Positions 25,077 to 33,668 of a stretch of 64,000 nucleotides of DNA are shown here, one piece after another. The notes beneath the pieces are model-generated. The model was not told the DNA's origin, made no database searches, and saw only the letters and a program-made list of their open reading frames with translations. Numbering within the stretch: the first letter of the stretch is position 1; each line of letters begins with the position of its first letter. A program made the position numbers and the translations under genes. This DNA comes from Alteromonadaceae bacterium (GTDB lineage Bacteria > Pseudomonadota > Gammaproteobacteria > Enterobacterales > Alteromonadaceae): positions 1 to 64,000 of the forward strand of contig WKFJ01000057.1 of assembly GCA_014872785.1 (NCBI GenBank). Direction: 5' to 3'.

Positions 25077-26171
25077 GTGCCTAATATCGTCACAAAACTA
25101 CGTCGCCAGCCTGCTTGGGTTGCCTTAATCATCGCCATTGGTCTGGTTCTCTGGGTTGGCTCAGGCATGGTTAATGGCCAAACTACAGCCGAGTTTGAAG
25201 ACAAGAATCAAGCTTCTCCACTGCAAAGAGTGCAAGTCACTACCATGCTTGCTGATCAGGTAAACACCGAAATCAGCGTTTATGGCAGAACTGAACCAGA
25301 CCGCATTGCCACGCTTCGCGCCGAAGTGAATGCGCAAGTTCTGAAGATTCTAGTAGATGAAGGCCAATCAGTTAAGGCGGGGCAGAAATTAGTCTTACTC
25401 GACAAGAACGACCTCCCAGAGCGCATTGCTGCTGCTAAATCGACACTTAAACAGCGTCTCATTGAACAAGAGGGAGCGAAATCTCTTGGCAAACAAGGGT
25501 TTCAGTCGCAAGCAACACAAGCACAAGCAGACGCCAACGTCGCCAGTGCAAAAGCACAGTTGAAGGCGTTAGAGGTCGATTTGGAAAATACTACTATTGT
25601 GGCGCCTTTTGATGGTGTCATGGACAGCCAGTTCATCGAAGTGGGTGATTATTTGCGTGATGGCGACAATATCGCTTCTATCGTTGACTTGGATCCTTTG
25701 GTTATTAAAGCTGATGTTACAGAGACTGATGTAGCTTCACTGCGAATAGGGCAAATTGCACAAGGCCGCCTTGCTTCTGGCGAGACAGTGAGTGGGGAAA
25801 TTCGCTACATCGCAAGCGTATCTTCTGAGGGCACCAATACCTTTAAAATTGAAGTCGCAGTCCCTAATGCTGACAGACATCTTTTAGCAGGAATGAGCAC
25901 CCAATTGGCGCTTCCTCTTGAACAGACTTACGCGGTTCGTGTGACGCCTGCTGTGATGGCATTAGATGAACGTGGTGAACTGGGTGTCAAAGTCGTCGAA
26001 AAGAACGTAGTTAAGTTTGTGCCCATAAACATGGTTAAAAGTGATAGACAAGGTGTTTGGTTGAGTGGTTTAGGTCAACAAGCTGACATCATTACACTTG
26101 GACAAGGATTTGTCAGAGATGGCGACCGCGTAGAAGTGGTACGCAACCAGTCTATTTCTCAGGTGAACTAA
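25077..26171 (+). CDS. RND efflux periplasmic adaptor (second system)
   Basis: A 364-residue membrane fusion protein with an N-terminal hydrophobic anchor at about 12-30. Its lipoyl halves are ATLRAEVNAQVLKILVDEGQ and TIVAPFDGVMDSQFIEVGDY, separated by a short alpha-hairpin (about 115-165), then a beta-barrel and a membrane-proximal domain. The GTG start at 25077 has GAGGG at 25065-25069, 7 nt upstream. Its stop overlaps the pump start by one base (TAATG), so the two are coupled. No dedicated outer-membrane channel or regulator is adjacent. Confidence 0.93.
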   Translation: MPNIVTKLRRQPAWVALIIAIGLVLWVGSGMVNGQTTAEFEDKNQASPLQRVQVTTMLADQVNTEISVYGRTEPDRIATLRAEVNAQVLKILVDEGQSVKAGQKLVLLDKNDLPERIAAAKSTLKQRLIEQEGAKSLGKQGFQSQATQAQADANVASAKAQLKALEVDLENTTIVAPFDGVMDSQFIEVGDYLRDGDNIASIVDLDPLVIKADVTETDVASLRIGQIAQGRLASGETVSGEIRYIASVSSEGTNTFKIEVAVPNADRHLLAGMSTQLALPLEQTYAVRVTPAVMALDERGELGVKVVEKNVVKFVPINMVKSDRQGVWLSGLGQQADIITLGQGFVRDGDRVEVVRNQSISQVN

Positions 26172-29100
26172 TGAACAGTGCAATATTTTCACTGCTAAAC
26201 CGCACTCGAACAGTGATGATGGTGTTCATCTTGCTGTTGATTGCCGGGACCACAACCTATAACAACATTCCTAAAGAATCGAATCCAGATGTGCCAATTC
26301 CGTTCATTTACGTGTCTATGGTACACGACGGTATTTCGCCTGAAGATGCAGCACGTATGTTGGTTAAACCCATGGAGCGGGAGCTTCGTTCAATCGATGG
26401 CGTCAAGGAAATGCGTGCAAATGCAGAAGAGGGCCATGCCAGTGTGACACTAGAATTTCACGCAGGGACTGACTCGAAGCAAGCGCTGGCAGATGTGCGC
26501 GATAAGGTGACCGTGGCGCGTGCTAAATTACCTGACGACTCTGAAGAACCTACCATACATGAAGTCACTATGGCCGGTGAGCAGCCGATAGTCACAGTAG
26601 TGTTATCTGGCGAAGTGAGTGAACGAGCCCTTATCACACTGGCTCGTGAACTGAAAAACCGTCTTGAAGGCATCACTGAAATTCTGGAAGTAGAAGTCGG
26701 GGGAGAGCGTGAAGATCAGGTAGAGATCATTGTTGATCCTCTCTTATTGGAAAGTTATGGCCTTGACCAAAACGACATCTTCAACCTACTTTCTCGCAAT
26801 AATCGATTGGTTCCTGCTGGCACCATGGACAATGGCAAGGGAAGCTTTGCCATTAAAGTACCTTCAGTATTTGAGTCAGTTAAAGATATCTATGAACAAC
26901 CCGTCAAAGTTGATGGTGACCGGGTGATCACATTCCAAGATGTTGCCACCGTGCGCAGAGCTTATAAAGATGCGAATAGCTTTGCACGGATGAACGGTAA
27001 GGCATCCGTGTCATTGGAAGTGAAAAAGCGTCCAGGTGAGAACATCATCGACACCGTAGAAAAGGTAAAGGCACTGATTGAGCAAGCCCAGCAGACCGCC
27101 TTGTGGCCAAACAGTGTGGTGGTTACCTACACGGGTGATCAAACTAAAGACGTCAAGATGATGCTTTCAGACTTACAGAATAACGTCAGCACGGCGATTC
27201 TTCTGGTTGCGATAGTCATTGTGGCGATATTGGGCGTGCGCACTGCGACCCTAGTGGGCATTTCCATTCCCGGTTCTTTTCTCACGGGCATCTTATTGAT
27301 TTCGATGTTCGGCTATACGATGAACATGGTGGTACTGTTTTCACTGATTATGGCGGTGGGCATGTTGGTGGATGGTGCCATAGTGGTCACCGAATACGCT
27401 GACCGCTTAATGAGCGAAGGTGTTGAGCGCAAGCAAGCTTATGCCAAAGCAGCGCAGCGTATGGCGTGGCCAATAACTGCGTCAACCGCAACGACGTTAG
27501 CCGCATTCGCACCCTTGATGTTCTGGCCGGGCATGATGGGTGAATTTATGAAATACCTACCATTTACTCTTATTGCCACTTTGTCTGCGTCACTATTAAT
27601 GGCGCTGATATTTGTACCAACCTTGGGCACTATTATTGGTAAGCCTCGTTATGTGTCTCCTGAAACCAAAGCCCAGATGCTACAGGCTGAAAATGGTGAC
27701 ATCCGCACATTAAAAGGCTTTACCGGCAAGTATATTCGCGTGCTCGATAAGATGATTCGACATCCTGTAAAGGCGCTTATGGGCGCCATAGTAATCGCTA
27801 TTCTCACCATTGTTGGTTACGGCGCGTCTGGTTTAGGCTCTGAGTTCTTCCCGCACGTGGACAGTACCGGTGTGAACATTAACGTGCGCTCATATGGTGA
27901 TTTGTCTATTTATGAAAAAGACAATCTAGTTCGACAAGTCGAATCGCGCTTAATGGATATGGAAGAGGTCGAGACACTCTATGCACGTACTGGAGGCAAT
28001 GATCAGGTTGGGTATTTGCGATTGAATTTGGTTGACTGGCAATACAGACCTCACTCTGATGAAGTACTGGCAGAAGTTCAACGGCGGTTGCGTGACTTAC
28101 CAGGGTTAGATTTGGAAATCTCCCCTGATCAAAACGGTCCTCAAAGTGGTAAAGATCTGCAAATTCAGATTTCATCTCGTTTCCCTGAATTGTTGAGCGG
28201 CGCGGCGATGAAAATTCGCAGAGCCTTGGAAGCCAATGAAAGTTTTACAGCTATTAGTGACACCTCGCCCAAGCCTGGCATTGAGTGGAAGTTGAAAGTG
28301 GACAGAAGCGATGCTGCTCGTTTTGGTGCCGATGCAACGCTGGTTGGTAATACCGTTCAGTTCGTGACTACTGGGCTTAAGATTGGTGAATATCGCCCCG
28401 ATGACGTTGATGATGAAATCGATATTCGAGTGCGCTTTCCTGAAAACGAACGTTACATCGATAAGTTAGATGATTTGCGCTTAAAAACCGCCACCGGCAT
28501 GGTACCTATTTCCAATTTTGTTGAGCGTACTGCTCAACAAAAAACTGACCTCATTCGTCACATCGACAGCGAACGTGTTCTCAGGGTTGAGGCCAATATG
28601 GTTCCTGGCAAATTGCTATCGCAGGAACTCCCTAAGCTGGTGGAAAAGCTACCTGAGTTGGGCATAGATCCACGCGTAAACTTTGAAATAAAAGGCCAGA
28701 ACGAACAGCAGCAAGAATCGCAAGAGTTCCTGCAAAACGCCTTTTTTGTAGCGTTATTTGTGATGGCAATAATCCTAGTCACCCAGTTTAATAGTTTCTA
28801 TCAAGCATTCCTTATTTTAAGTGCTGTCCTATTTTCTACAGTAGGTGTTTTCTTGGGTTTACTGGTATTCCAAAAGCCATTTGGTGTGGTGATGTCAGGG
28901 ATAGGGGTAATTTCTCTTGCTGGTATTGTCGTGAATAACAATATTGTTCTCATTGATACTTACAACATTCTGCGCAAGGAGGGTATTCCTGCGATGGAAG
29001 CAATTCTGCGCACAGGGGCGCAAAGATTACGTCCAGTACTGATGACTACCGTAACGACAATTTTGGGGTTAATGCCCATGGTAATGGAGATCAATATTGA

Positions 29101-29314
29101 TCTGATTGGTCGCAACATCGAGTTTGGCGGTCCATCTACTCAGTGGTGGTCGCAATTAGCGACGGCGGTAGCGGGTGGACTTGCATTCGCGACAGTGTTA
29201 ACGCTCATTTTAACGCCATGCTTGTTAGCCATAAAATTAAAATTCGATGCGTGGCGCAGAAATAGAAAGCAACGCATTATCAGCAATAGCCCATTGGGTT
29301 CCAGTAAAGCTTAA
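26171..29314 (+). CDS. RND family efflux pump permease (second system)
   Basis: A 1047-residue inner-membrane pump with the AcrB-type duplicated architecture: TM1 at about 13-32, periplasmic loops, and helix blocks at about 335-470, 530-550 and 855-1030. TM4 reads GMLVDGAIVVTEYADR, so the AcrB Asp pair is D401-G402 here. The NIPKESNPDVPIPFIYVS start and the sequence overall place it in a subgroup distinct from the first pump in this window. It is coupled to the adaptor and followed 18 nt later by a GST-like gene. Substrates are unknown. Confidence 0.94.
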   Translation: MNSAIFSLLNRTRTVMMVFILLLIAGTTTYNNIPKESNPDVPIPFIYVSMVHDGISPEDAARMLVKPMERELRSIDGVKEMRANAEEGHASVTLEFHAGTDSKQALADVRDKVTVARAKLPDDSEEPTIHEVTMAGEQPIVTVVLSGEVSERALITLARELKNRLEGITEILEVEVGGEREDQVEIIVDPLLLESYGLDQNDIFNLLSRNNRLVPAGTMDNGKGSFAIKVPSVFESVKDIYEQPVKVDGDRVITFQDVATVRRAYKDANSFARMNGKASVSLEVKKRPGENIIDTVEKVKALIEQAQQTALWPNSVVVTYTGDQTKDVKMMLSDLQNNVSTAILLVAIVIVAILGVRTATLVGISIPGSFLTGILLISMFGYTMNMVVLFSLIMAVGMLVDGAIVVTEYADRLMSEGVERKQAYAKAAQRMAWPITASTATTLAAFAPLMFWPGMMGEFMKYLPFTLIATLSASLLMALIFVPTLGTIIGKPRYVSPETKAQMLQAENGDIRTLKGFTGKYIRVLDKMIRHPVKALMGAIVIAILTIVGYGASGLGSEFFPHVDSTGVNINVRSYGDLSIYEKDNLVRQVESRLMDMEEVETLYARTGGNDQVGYLRLNLVDWQYRPHSDEVLAEVQRRLRDLPGLDLEISPDQNGPQSGKDLQIQISSRFPELLSGAAMKIRRALEANESFTAISDTSPKPGIEWKLKVDRSDAARFGADATLVGNTVQFVTTGLKIGEYRPDDVDDEIDIRVRFPENERYIDKLDDLRLKTATGMVPISNFVERTAQQKTDLIRHIDSERVLRVEANMVPGKLLSQELPKLVEKLPELGIDPRVNFEIKGQNEQQQESQEFLQNAFFVALFVMAIILVTQFNSFYQAFLILSAVLFSTVGVFLGLLVFQKPFGVVMSGIGVISLAGIVVNNNIVLIDTYNILRKEGIPAMEAILRTGAQRLRPVLMTTVTTILGLMPMVMEINIDLIGRNIEFGGPSTQWWSQLATAVAGGLAFATVLTLILTPCLLAIKLKFDAWRRNRKQRIISNSPLGSSKA

Positions 29315-29332
29315 ATACAGAAGAGTTGAAGT

Positions 29333-29908
29333 ATGATGAAACTATACGGTTCCACCACATCACCTTATGTTAGACGAATTCGTATGCTGTTAGCCAATGT
29401 TGAGCATGAGTTTATCAACATGCAAATCTTTGCCGGTAAGGATCGCGACGTGTTACTGGAAAAGAATCCGACGCTTAAAATACCCATGTTGGAAGACGGC
29501 GAAGACATCATTTACGATTCCCGCGTGATTTTCCGCTATTTGGCAAATAAATACGATTTACCTGCTTTGACATGGAAGCAAGAGAACCTGTTAACCGTTA
29601 TTGACTCTATTAACGATTCGCTAGTGCAGCTGCTGTTATTACAGCGCTCTGAAATAGAATCGGCTGACGACAAACTTTATTTTAAATTGCAAAACGAACG
29701 TGTGGCACATGCTTTCAATCATTTAAATGAAGAGGTTTTGGCAGGTGAGTTTGAACATTGGGAATATCCGACCATTTGCTTGTTTTGTTTGGTAGATTGG
29801 ACTGCGTTTAGGCAGTTGCACGACTTGTCTGATTATAGTCATTTGCTCGACTTCGCTGCGGATCACAAAGAACGAATAGAGGCATCGGCTACCGATCCGA
29901 GAGAATAA
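29333..29908 (+). CDS. Glutathione S-transferase family protein
   Basis: A 191-residue protein with the thioredoxin-like N-terminal domain of GSTs: KLYGSTTSPYVRRIRMLLA, the cis-proline in KIPMLEDGE, and the conserved YDSRVIFRYLA in place of the usual ESxxI glutathione-binding segment. The C-terminal domain is helical. It follows the second RND pump by 18 nt, so it may belong to a detoxification operon (conjugation plus export), which is inference. Two adjacent ATGs (29333, 29336) are possible starts. A strong bidirectional terminator follows. Confidence 0.88.
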   Translation: MMKLYGSTTSPYVRRIRMLLANVEHEFINMQIFAGKDRDVLLEKNPTLKIPMLEDGEDIIYDSRVIFRYLANKYDLPALTWKQENLLTVIDSINDSLVQLLLLQRSEIESADDKLYFKLQNERVAHAFNHLNEEVLAGEFEHWEYPTICLFCLVDWTAFRQLHDLSDYSHLLDFAADHKERIEASATDPRE

Positions 29909-29948
29909 AAAAAGCGAGCAATGGTAAGGTTACCTTTGCTCGCTTTTT
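29906..29948. terminator. Bidirectional terminator between GST and DUF481 genes
   Basis: A long stem, AAAAAGCGAGCAA with TTGCTCGCTTTTT, continues through GGTAA/TTACC after one T-T mismatch, over a 2-nt loop. Poly-A precedes and poly-T follows, so it can stop transcripts from both convergent genes. Confidence 0.92.
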
Positions 29949-29964
29949 GGTGCTTCCGATATCG

Positions 29965-30705
29965 TTAAAAGAAAGTGTACACCAAGGTAGCTGCAGTCTC
30001 GGTATCCAGGTTTTCTCTGTCATCAGCTACATCACTGTTGTGATTCAAGATGATGGAGAATTTCATTGAAAGCGACTCACCAATCTTCGCGCTGACTGAC
30101 GACTCTGAGCGAGATTTGGTGTTGTCACTACCAATTTCTGTGCTCACTACTTGTTTGAACGATGCAGTTGATGAAATTGTCCAATCGTAGTTGGCTGCGG
30201 CGCGGACGATCAAACTGCTGGTATCCTCGCCTTCGGTAGTTTCAGAAAAGCCATAACCAGGACCAATACTGTAACTTAAGCTTTGGTCTTCGGTTTTAAA
30301 AGCCACTGAATTCCAACCGCCAGCTACTGTGGCTTGATATTCGAAGCTTGAAAAGCGGTCATCTTCATATGACGCATAAGCAAATAAGCGATTGTCTGGG
30401 TTTTCTAGTTTGTAATTACCCTGGGCACTGAAAAAGTATTTTTGCGCGGTTGTTTGGGTTTCTTCTACCCCGTCTGAAATCTCAACCTCGTCTTGCTTAT
30501 AAAGACCTTCGATTAGGTATTCGTTGCTCCAGTTTTCTAATTCGTGATTTGCACTTAAACGAGCTTTCACCGATGAAGTGTCGGTGTTGCCTGATGTAGC
30601 AATGAGACCGAATTCTCCGTCCATCTTGAAGGTTTTTGTTTCTTCTTGTGCTGATGCTACATTTGCCACAGAGGCCAGCATCGCAAAAGTAATCATTTTT
30701 TTCAT
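29965..30705 (-). CDS. DUF481 family outer-membrane beta-barrel protein (YdiY-like)
   Basis: A protein of about 246 residues: a signal peptide ending at NVASA, then GEFGLIATSGNTDTSSVKARL, the characteristic start of DUF481 proteins, followed by alternating amphipathic strands ending in LVYTFF, a barrel-type C-terminus with terminal Phe. It is likely an outer-membrane protein induced by salt or acid in relatives such as YdiY; here this is inference. The ATG at 30705 has AAAGAG 6 nt upstream; a TTG two codons earlier is less likely. It lies downstream of the mscS-like gene. Confidence 0.88.
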   Translation of the reverse strand: MKKMITFAMLASVANVASAQEETKTFKMDGEFGLIATSGNTDTSSVKARLSANHELENWSNEYLIEGLYKQDEVEISDGVEETQTTAQKYFFSAQGNYKLENPDNRLFAYASYEDDRFSSFEYQATVAGGWNSVAFKTEDQSLSYSIGPGYGFSETTEGEDTSSLIVRAAANYDWTISSTASFKQVVSTEIGSDNTKSRSESSVSAKIGESLSMKFSIILNHNSDVADDRENLDTETAATLVYTFF

Positions 30706-30733
30706 ATTCAACTCTTTGTTATCTTCATGATTA

Positions 30734-30758
30734 CGCTGACGCGTTTACTGAGTCAGCG
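30734..30758 (-). other. Hairpin between mscS-like and DUF481 genes
   Basis: CGCTGAC (30734-30740) and GTCAGCG (30752-30758) form a perfect 7-bp stem with an 11-nt loop. No T-run follows on the minus strand. It is either a weak terminator of the channel gene or a leader structure of the DUF481 gene. Confidence 0.4.
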
Positions 30759-30775
30759 CGATTCCATAATTGGGT

Positions 30776-31564
30776 TTATTGATGTACGTGTACATCCATT
30801 TGTGGGTAAGGAATACCGATTTCTGCTTCATCCAATTTAATCTTTATGGTTTCATGCAGATCGAAATACACGCCCCAGTAGTCAGCGCTATTTACCCAGG
30901 GTCTCACGACAAAATTAACAGAGGAATCGGCCAATTCGCTCACTGCCACAGTGTAAGCCGGGTCTTTTAAGATACGCTCATCCGCTTCTAGAATACTAAC
31001 GAGTAGTTCTTTGGCTTGCTTGATATCTGCGTCGTAACTTACGCCAATGACCAGGTCAACACGACGCGTTTTTTGCGTACTGAAATTAGTTATCGCATTA
31101 CCCGTTACCGCGGCATTCGGCACAATCACAATTTTATTGTCAGGTGTTTTCAGGGTTGTGCTGAACAACTGGATTTCTTGTACTGAGCCCATGCAGCCGC
31201 CGGCCTCTACAAAATCACCTGCCTTAAATGGACGCAGCGCCACAATAAGGACACCGGAAGCGAAGTTTGACAGTGAATCTTTTAGTGCTAAACCAATCGC
31301 TAAACCCGCGGCACCTAACACTGCGACCAATGAAGTGGTGTCGACACCGAGTTGCGAAATCGCGGCTATTAATACGCCCAGTATTAAAATGACATAAAGA
31401 ATACGGCTGACGAAACCGACAATAACCGGGTCAACCTTCTTTTTCTCCATGGCTTTGCCAACCATGCTTACGAGAAATTTGCTGACGATATTACCGAGAA
31501 TAATGACAGCAAGGGCGATACCAAATTGTATACCCCAAGAAATTAACTGTTCTTGTGTAACCAT
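30776..31564 (-). CDS. Small-conductance mechanosensitive channel, MscS family
   Basis: A 262-residue channel close in size to E. coli MscS (286). Three membrane helices are visible, with the Gly/Ala-rich pore helix GAAGLAIGLALKDSLSNFASGVLIV and the conserved beta domain starting FKAGDFVEAGG, then TTLKTPDNKIVIVPNAAV. It opens under membrane tension in osmotic downshock. The ATG at 31564 has AGGA 11 nt upstream on the minus strand. A MITE-like element lies directly upstream, about 20 nt from the start, and could influence its promoter. Confidence 0.95.
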   Translation of the reverse strand: MVTQEQLISWGIQFGIALAVIILGNIVSKFLVSMVGKAMEKKKVDPVIVGFVSRILYVILILGVLIAAISQLGVDTTSLVAVLGAAGLAIGLALKDSLSNFASGVLIVALRPFKAGDFVEAGGCMGSVQEIQLFSTTLKTPDNKIVIVPNAAVTGNAITNFSTQKTRRVDLVIGVSYDADIKQAKELLVSILEADERILKDPAYTVAVSELADSSVNFVVRPWVNSADYWGVYFDLHETIKIKLDEAEIGIPYPQMDVHVHQ

Positions 31565-31581
31565 TGTTTGTGTCCTAAGTA

Positions 31582-31849
31582 TAGAGCCTGTTGACCCTTG
31601 TGTTATAAGTTTTGTTCAACCTGAGCGCATTCTGATCGAGGCATTGCTTTGCAGGCCTAGTGGGCTAAGTCAAAAAGCAATAACAAAGAGCAGGATTCGC
31701 TCAGTAAGAACCCTTCGGGCAGCGTTTGTTTGATATTTCTACTGCGTTATCGCCTTTTTATGTAGAGCCACTACACTACAAAGACTCTGTCTTGTATAAA
31801 TACCAAACAAACTGCTGCAAAATAATACCGCATGGATCAAAAGGCTCTA
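31582..31849. mobile_element. MITE-like element with terminal inverted repeats
   Basis: The 268-bp segment is bounded by TAGAGCCTGTTGACCCTTG at the left and the reverse complement of TAGAGCCTTTTGATCCATG at the right, matching at 16 of 19 positions. If the repeats start at GAGCCT, both ends are flanked by TA, the target duplication expected of mariner-type MITEs. Inside is a second imperfect inverted repeat: 31719-31738 with 31798-31818, one mismatch and one extra base. There is no transposase or coding frame of note. It fills the 392-nt gap between the mscS-like gene and the response regulator gene. Confidence 0.7.
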
Positions 31850-31956
31850 GAGTGTAACCGCGACATTATCGGTCACTTATATGCAATCTACATTAAACTT
31901 TAGGCTAACTTATATAAAAATATTGACCAATGTATACACAATAATGGAAATAAAGT

Positions 31957-32565
31957 TTACAACCATCCTTTTTGGCGAGCGATGCGGGCGGCTTCAATGC
32001 GATTGTTTGCATTGAGTTTGCTTGCGGCATTGGACAGGTAGTTGCGCACTGTACCGGGAGATAAAAACAGTTTTTGTGCAATCTCTTCAGTTTTTAAACC
32101 TGACTCAGCCAATCGCAGGACGCTGCGCTCTTTGTCACTTAACGGATCTTTGTTGTCCCAGGCCGAGAGCATGAGCTCTGGGTCAATCACCTTTCTTCCC
32201 TTTTGAACTTTTCGAATAGAAGCGGCAAGCTCTTCACTGGGAGCGTCTTTTAACATGTAACCACGCACACCGGCATCTAATGCTCGAGACAGATAACCAC
32301 TGCGCGCGAAGGTTGTTAAGATCATTACTTTGCAATCAAGATCTGAATCGGAAATGGCTTCAGCCAACTCGATACCCGTCATCTCTGGCATTTCAATATC
32401 TGTCAGGACAATGTCCGGCATTGTCTCCTTTATTCCTTGCCACGCCTGTTTGACGTTACTGGCCTTGCCAACTACGTTAATATCTTCTTCCATTGCGAGT
32501 AATGCACTAAGTGCGCCCAAGAGCATTCCTTGATCTTCGGCAATATAAATGGATATCGAACTCAC
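31957..32565 (-). CDS. LuxR-type response regulator (DesR/NarL family)
   Basis: A 202-residue regulator with an N-terminal receiver domain (acidic E10-D11, phosphorylation site D56 in VLTDIEMPEMTG) and a C-terminal GerE/LuxR helix-turn-helix (LSDKERSVLRLAESGLKTEE, then SPGTVRNYLSNAASKL). I choose the GTG at 32565: it overlaps the kinase stop as GTGA and has GGAGG 6-7 nt upstream; the ATG at 32586 lies inside the kinase and upstream of that site. Phosphorylated by the adjacent kinase, it probably controls the ABC/amidohydrolase operon. Confidence 0.94.
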   Translation of the reverse strand: MSSISIYIAEDQGMLLGALSALLAMEEDINVVGKASNVKQAWQGIKETMPDIVLTDIEMPEMTGIELAEAISDSDLDCKVMILTTFARSGYLSRALDAGVRGYMLKDAPSEELAASIRKVQKGRKVIDPELMLSAWDNKDPLSDKERSVLRLAESGLKTEEIAQKLFLSPGTVRNYLSNAASKLNANNRIEAARIARQKGWL

Positions 32566-33668
32566 ACTGTATCCTCCATGTGACATTTTACGTGAAGGGT
32601 AAAGCCGCCTTCTATAAGCACTTGTAGCGCCCCATTGATGTTTTTTACACGCTCTCGGATACCATTGAGTCCATTGCCATCTTGATACGAGCTCACTTCA
32701 CCGTCGTCCTTAATTTGTAATTCGACAAGACCTTTTTCCTGTTTTAATTGAATGTCGCAGGTACGGCAATCTGAGTGTTTGACGATATTATTAACACCTT
32801 CGCGAATGATATAGGCCAGTGCCTCATTAAACAGTTCGGGCAGTGGTGTAATATCCACCTCAATACTGGCATCAATTTCGGCCGCATCCAGGAGCTTTCT
32901 GGCGAGAGTTATTTCTTCATTTAGGTCGCGCTTTCGATAGTTAGAAACAACGCCGCGTATTTCAGCAAGTGCTTGGCGACTCGCAGACTCCAACTCTGCA
33001 AGCTCTTGCTTGGCCTGTTCTACATCAGCATCGAGCAGTTTTCGCGCAAGCTGTGCCTTGATGGTGATCATTGAAAAGGTATGCCCCATGACATCGTGTA
33101 GATCCCTTGCAATTCGTTCTCTTTCGGCTGAGCGAGCGAGGTGCTGAACTTCCTCTTGCGACTTTTTGATTAACTTGTTCTTTTTAGCTAGCTCCGCTTG
33201 GTAAATATTTACAAAACTCACAAGCAGTGAAAATACGGTGGCTGGAAAGTAGAAAAAATAGGAGAGGCCATAAAACCAGCTAAACCCTAGCATGATGGAT
33301 ATAATTGTGAGGGCGGCGATAATACCTTTTTTAACGCTTTGCAAAGCGGGCGCGAATGCACAGGCAAAAATAATATACACAGAAGAGCCTGGGTTAAATG
33401 TTGCGACACCCAGACCTAAAATCGCAATTGCCGCCATATATTTGATGATGGCGTGACCACTAACCCAATAGCCCCGGAAGTACAAAATCAAAAAAACGAC
33501 TACTGAAGCAATCGTGCCTAGCCAGATTTGTGCAGATGTGTGTGTAAAGTTCAACCCGATAAATAGCATGGCTAAATAAACTAGCCAGACATAGGGTAGA
33601 AAACCTATTTCGGGATCATTAGGTAATAGACGTCTGTGAATCGCTAGAAGTGCGTTACGGAGTTTCAT
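32562..33668 (-). CDS. DesK-type membrane sensor histidine kinase
   Basis: A 368-residue kinase with about five to six membrane helices in residues 25-155 and no periplasmic domain, then a short linker, the HisKA_3 dimerisation domain with phospho-acceptor H191 (ERIARDLHDVMGHTFSM) and a C-terminal ATPase domain (REGVNNIVKHSDC as the N-box, GNGLNGIRERV). This is the DesK/LiaS layout, typical for sensing membrane state or membrane-active compounds. Its start overlaps the amidohydrolase stop (ATGA), and its stop overlaps the response regulator start. Confidence 0.94.
   Translation of the reverse strand: MKLRNALLAIHRRLLPNDPEIGFLPYVWLVYLAMLFIGLNFTHTSAQIWLGTIASVVVFLILYFRGYWVSGHAIIKYMAAIAILGLGVATFNPGSSVYIIFACAFAPALQSVKKGIIAALTIISIMLGFSWFYGLSYFFYFPATVFSLLVSFVNIYQAELAKKNKLIKKSQEEVQHLARSAERERIARDLHDVMGHTFSMITIKAQLARKLLDADVEQAKQELAELESASRQALAEIRGVVSNYRKRDLNEEITLARKLLDAAEIDASIEVDITPLPELFNEALAYIIREGVNNIVKHSDCRTCDIQLKQEKGLVELQIKDDGEVSSYQDGNGLNGIRERVKNINGALQVLIEGGFTLHVKCHMEDTV

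Noticed and set aside
31565..31956. Small gene in the gap upstream of the mscS-like gene
   Set aside because: Frames here are shadows of the palindromic MITE-like element and have no protein features or start signal.
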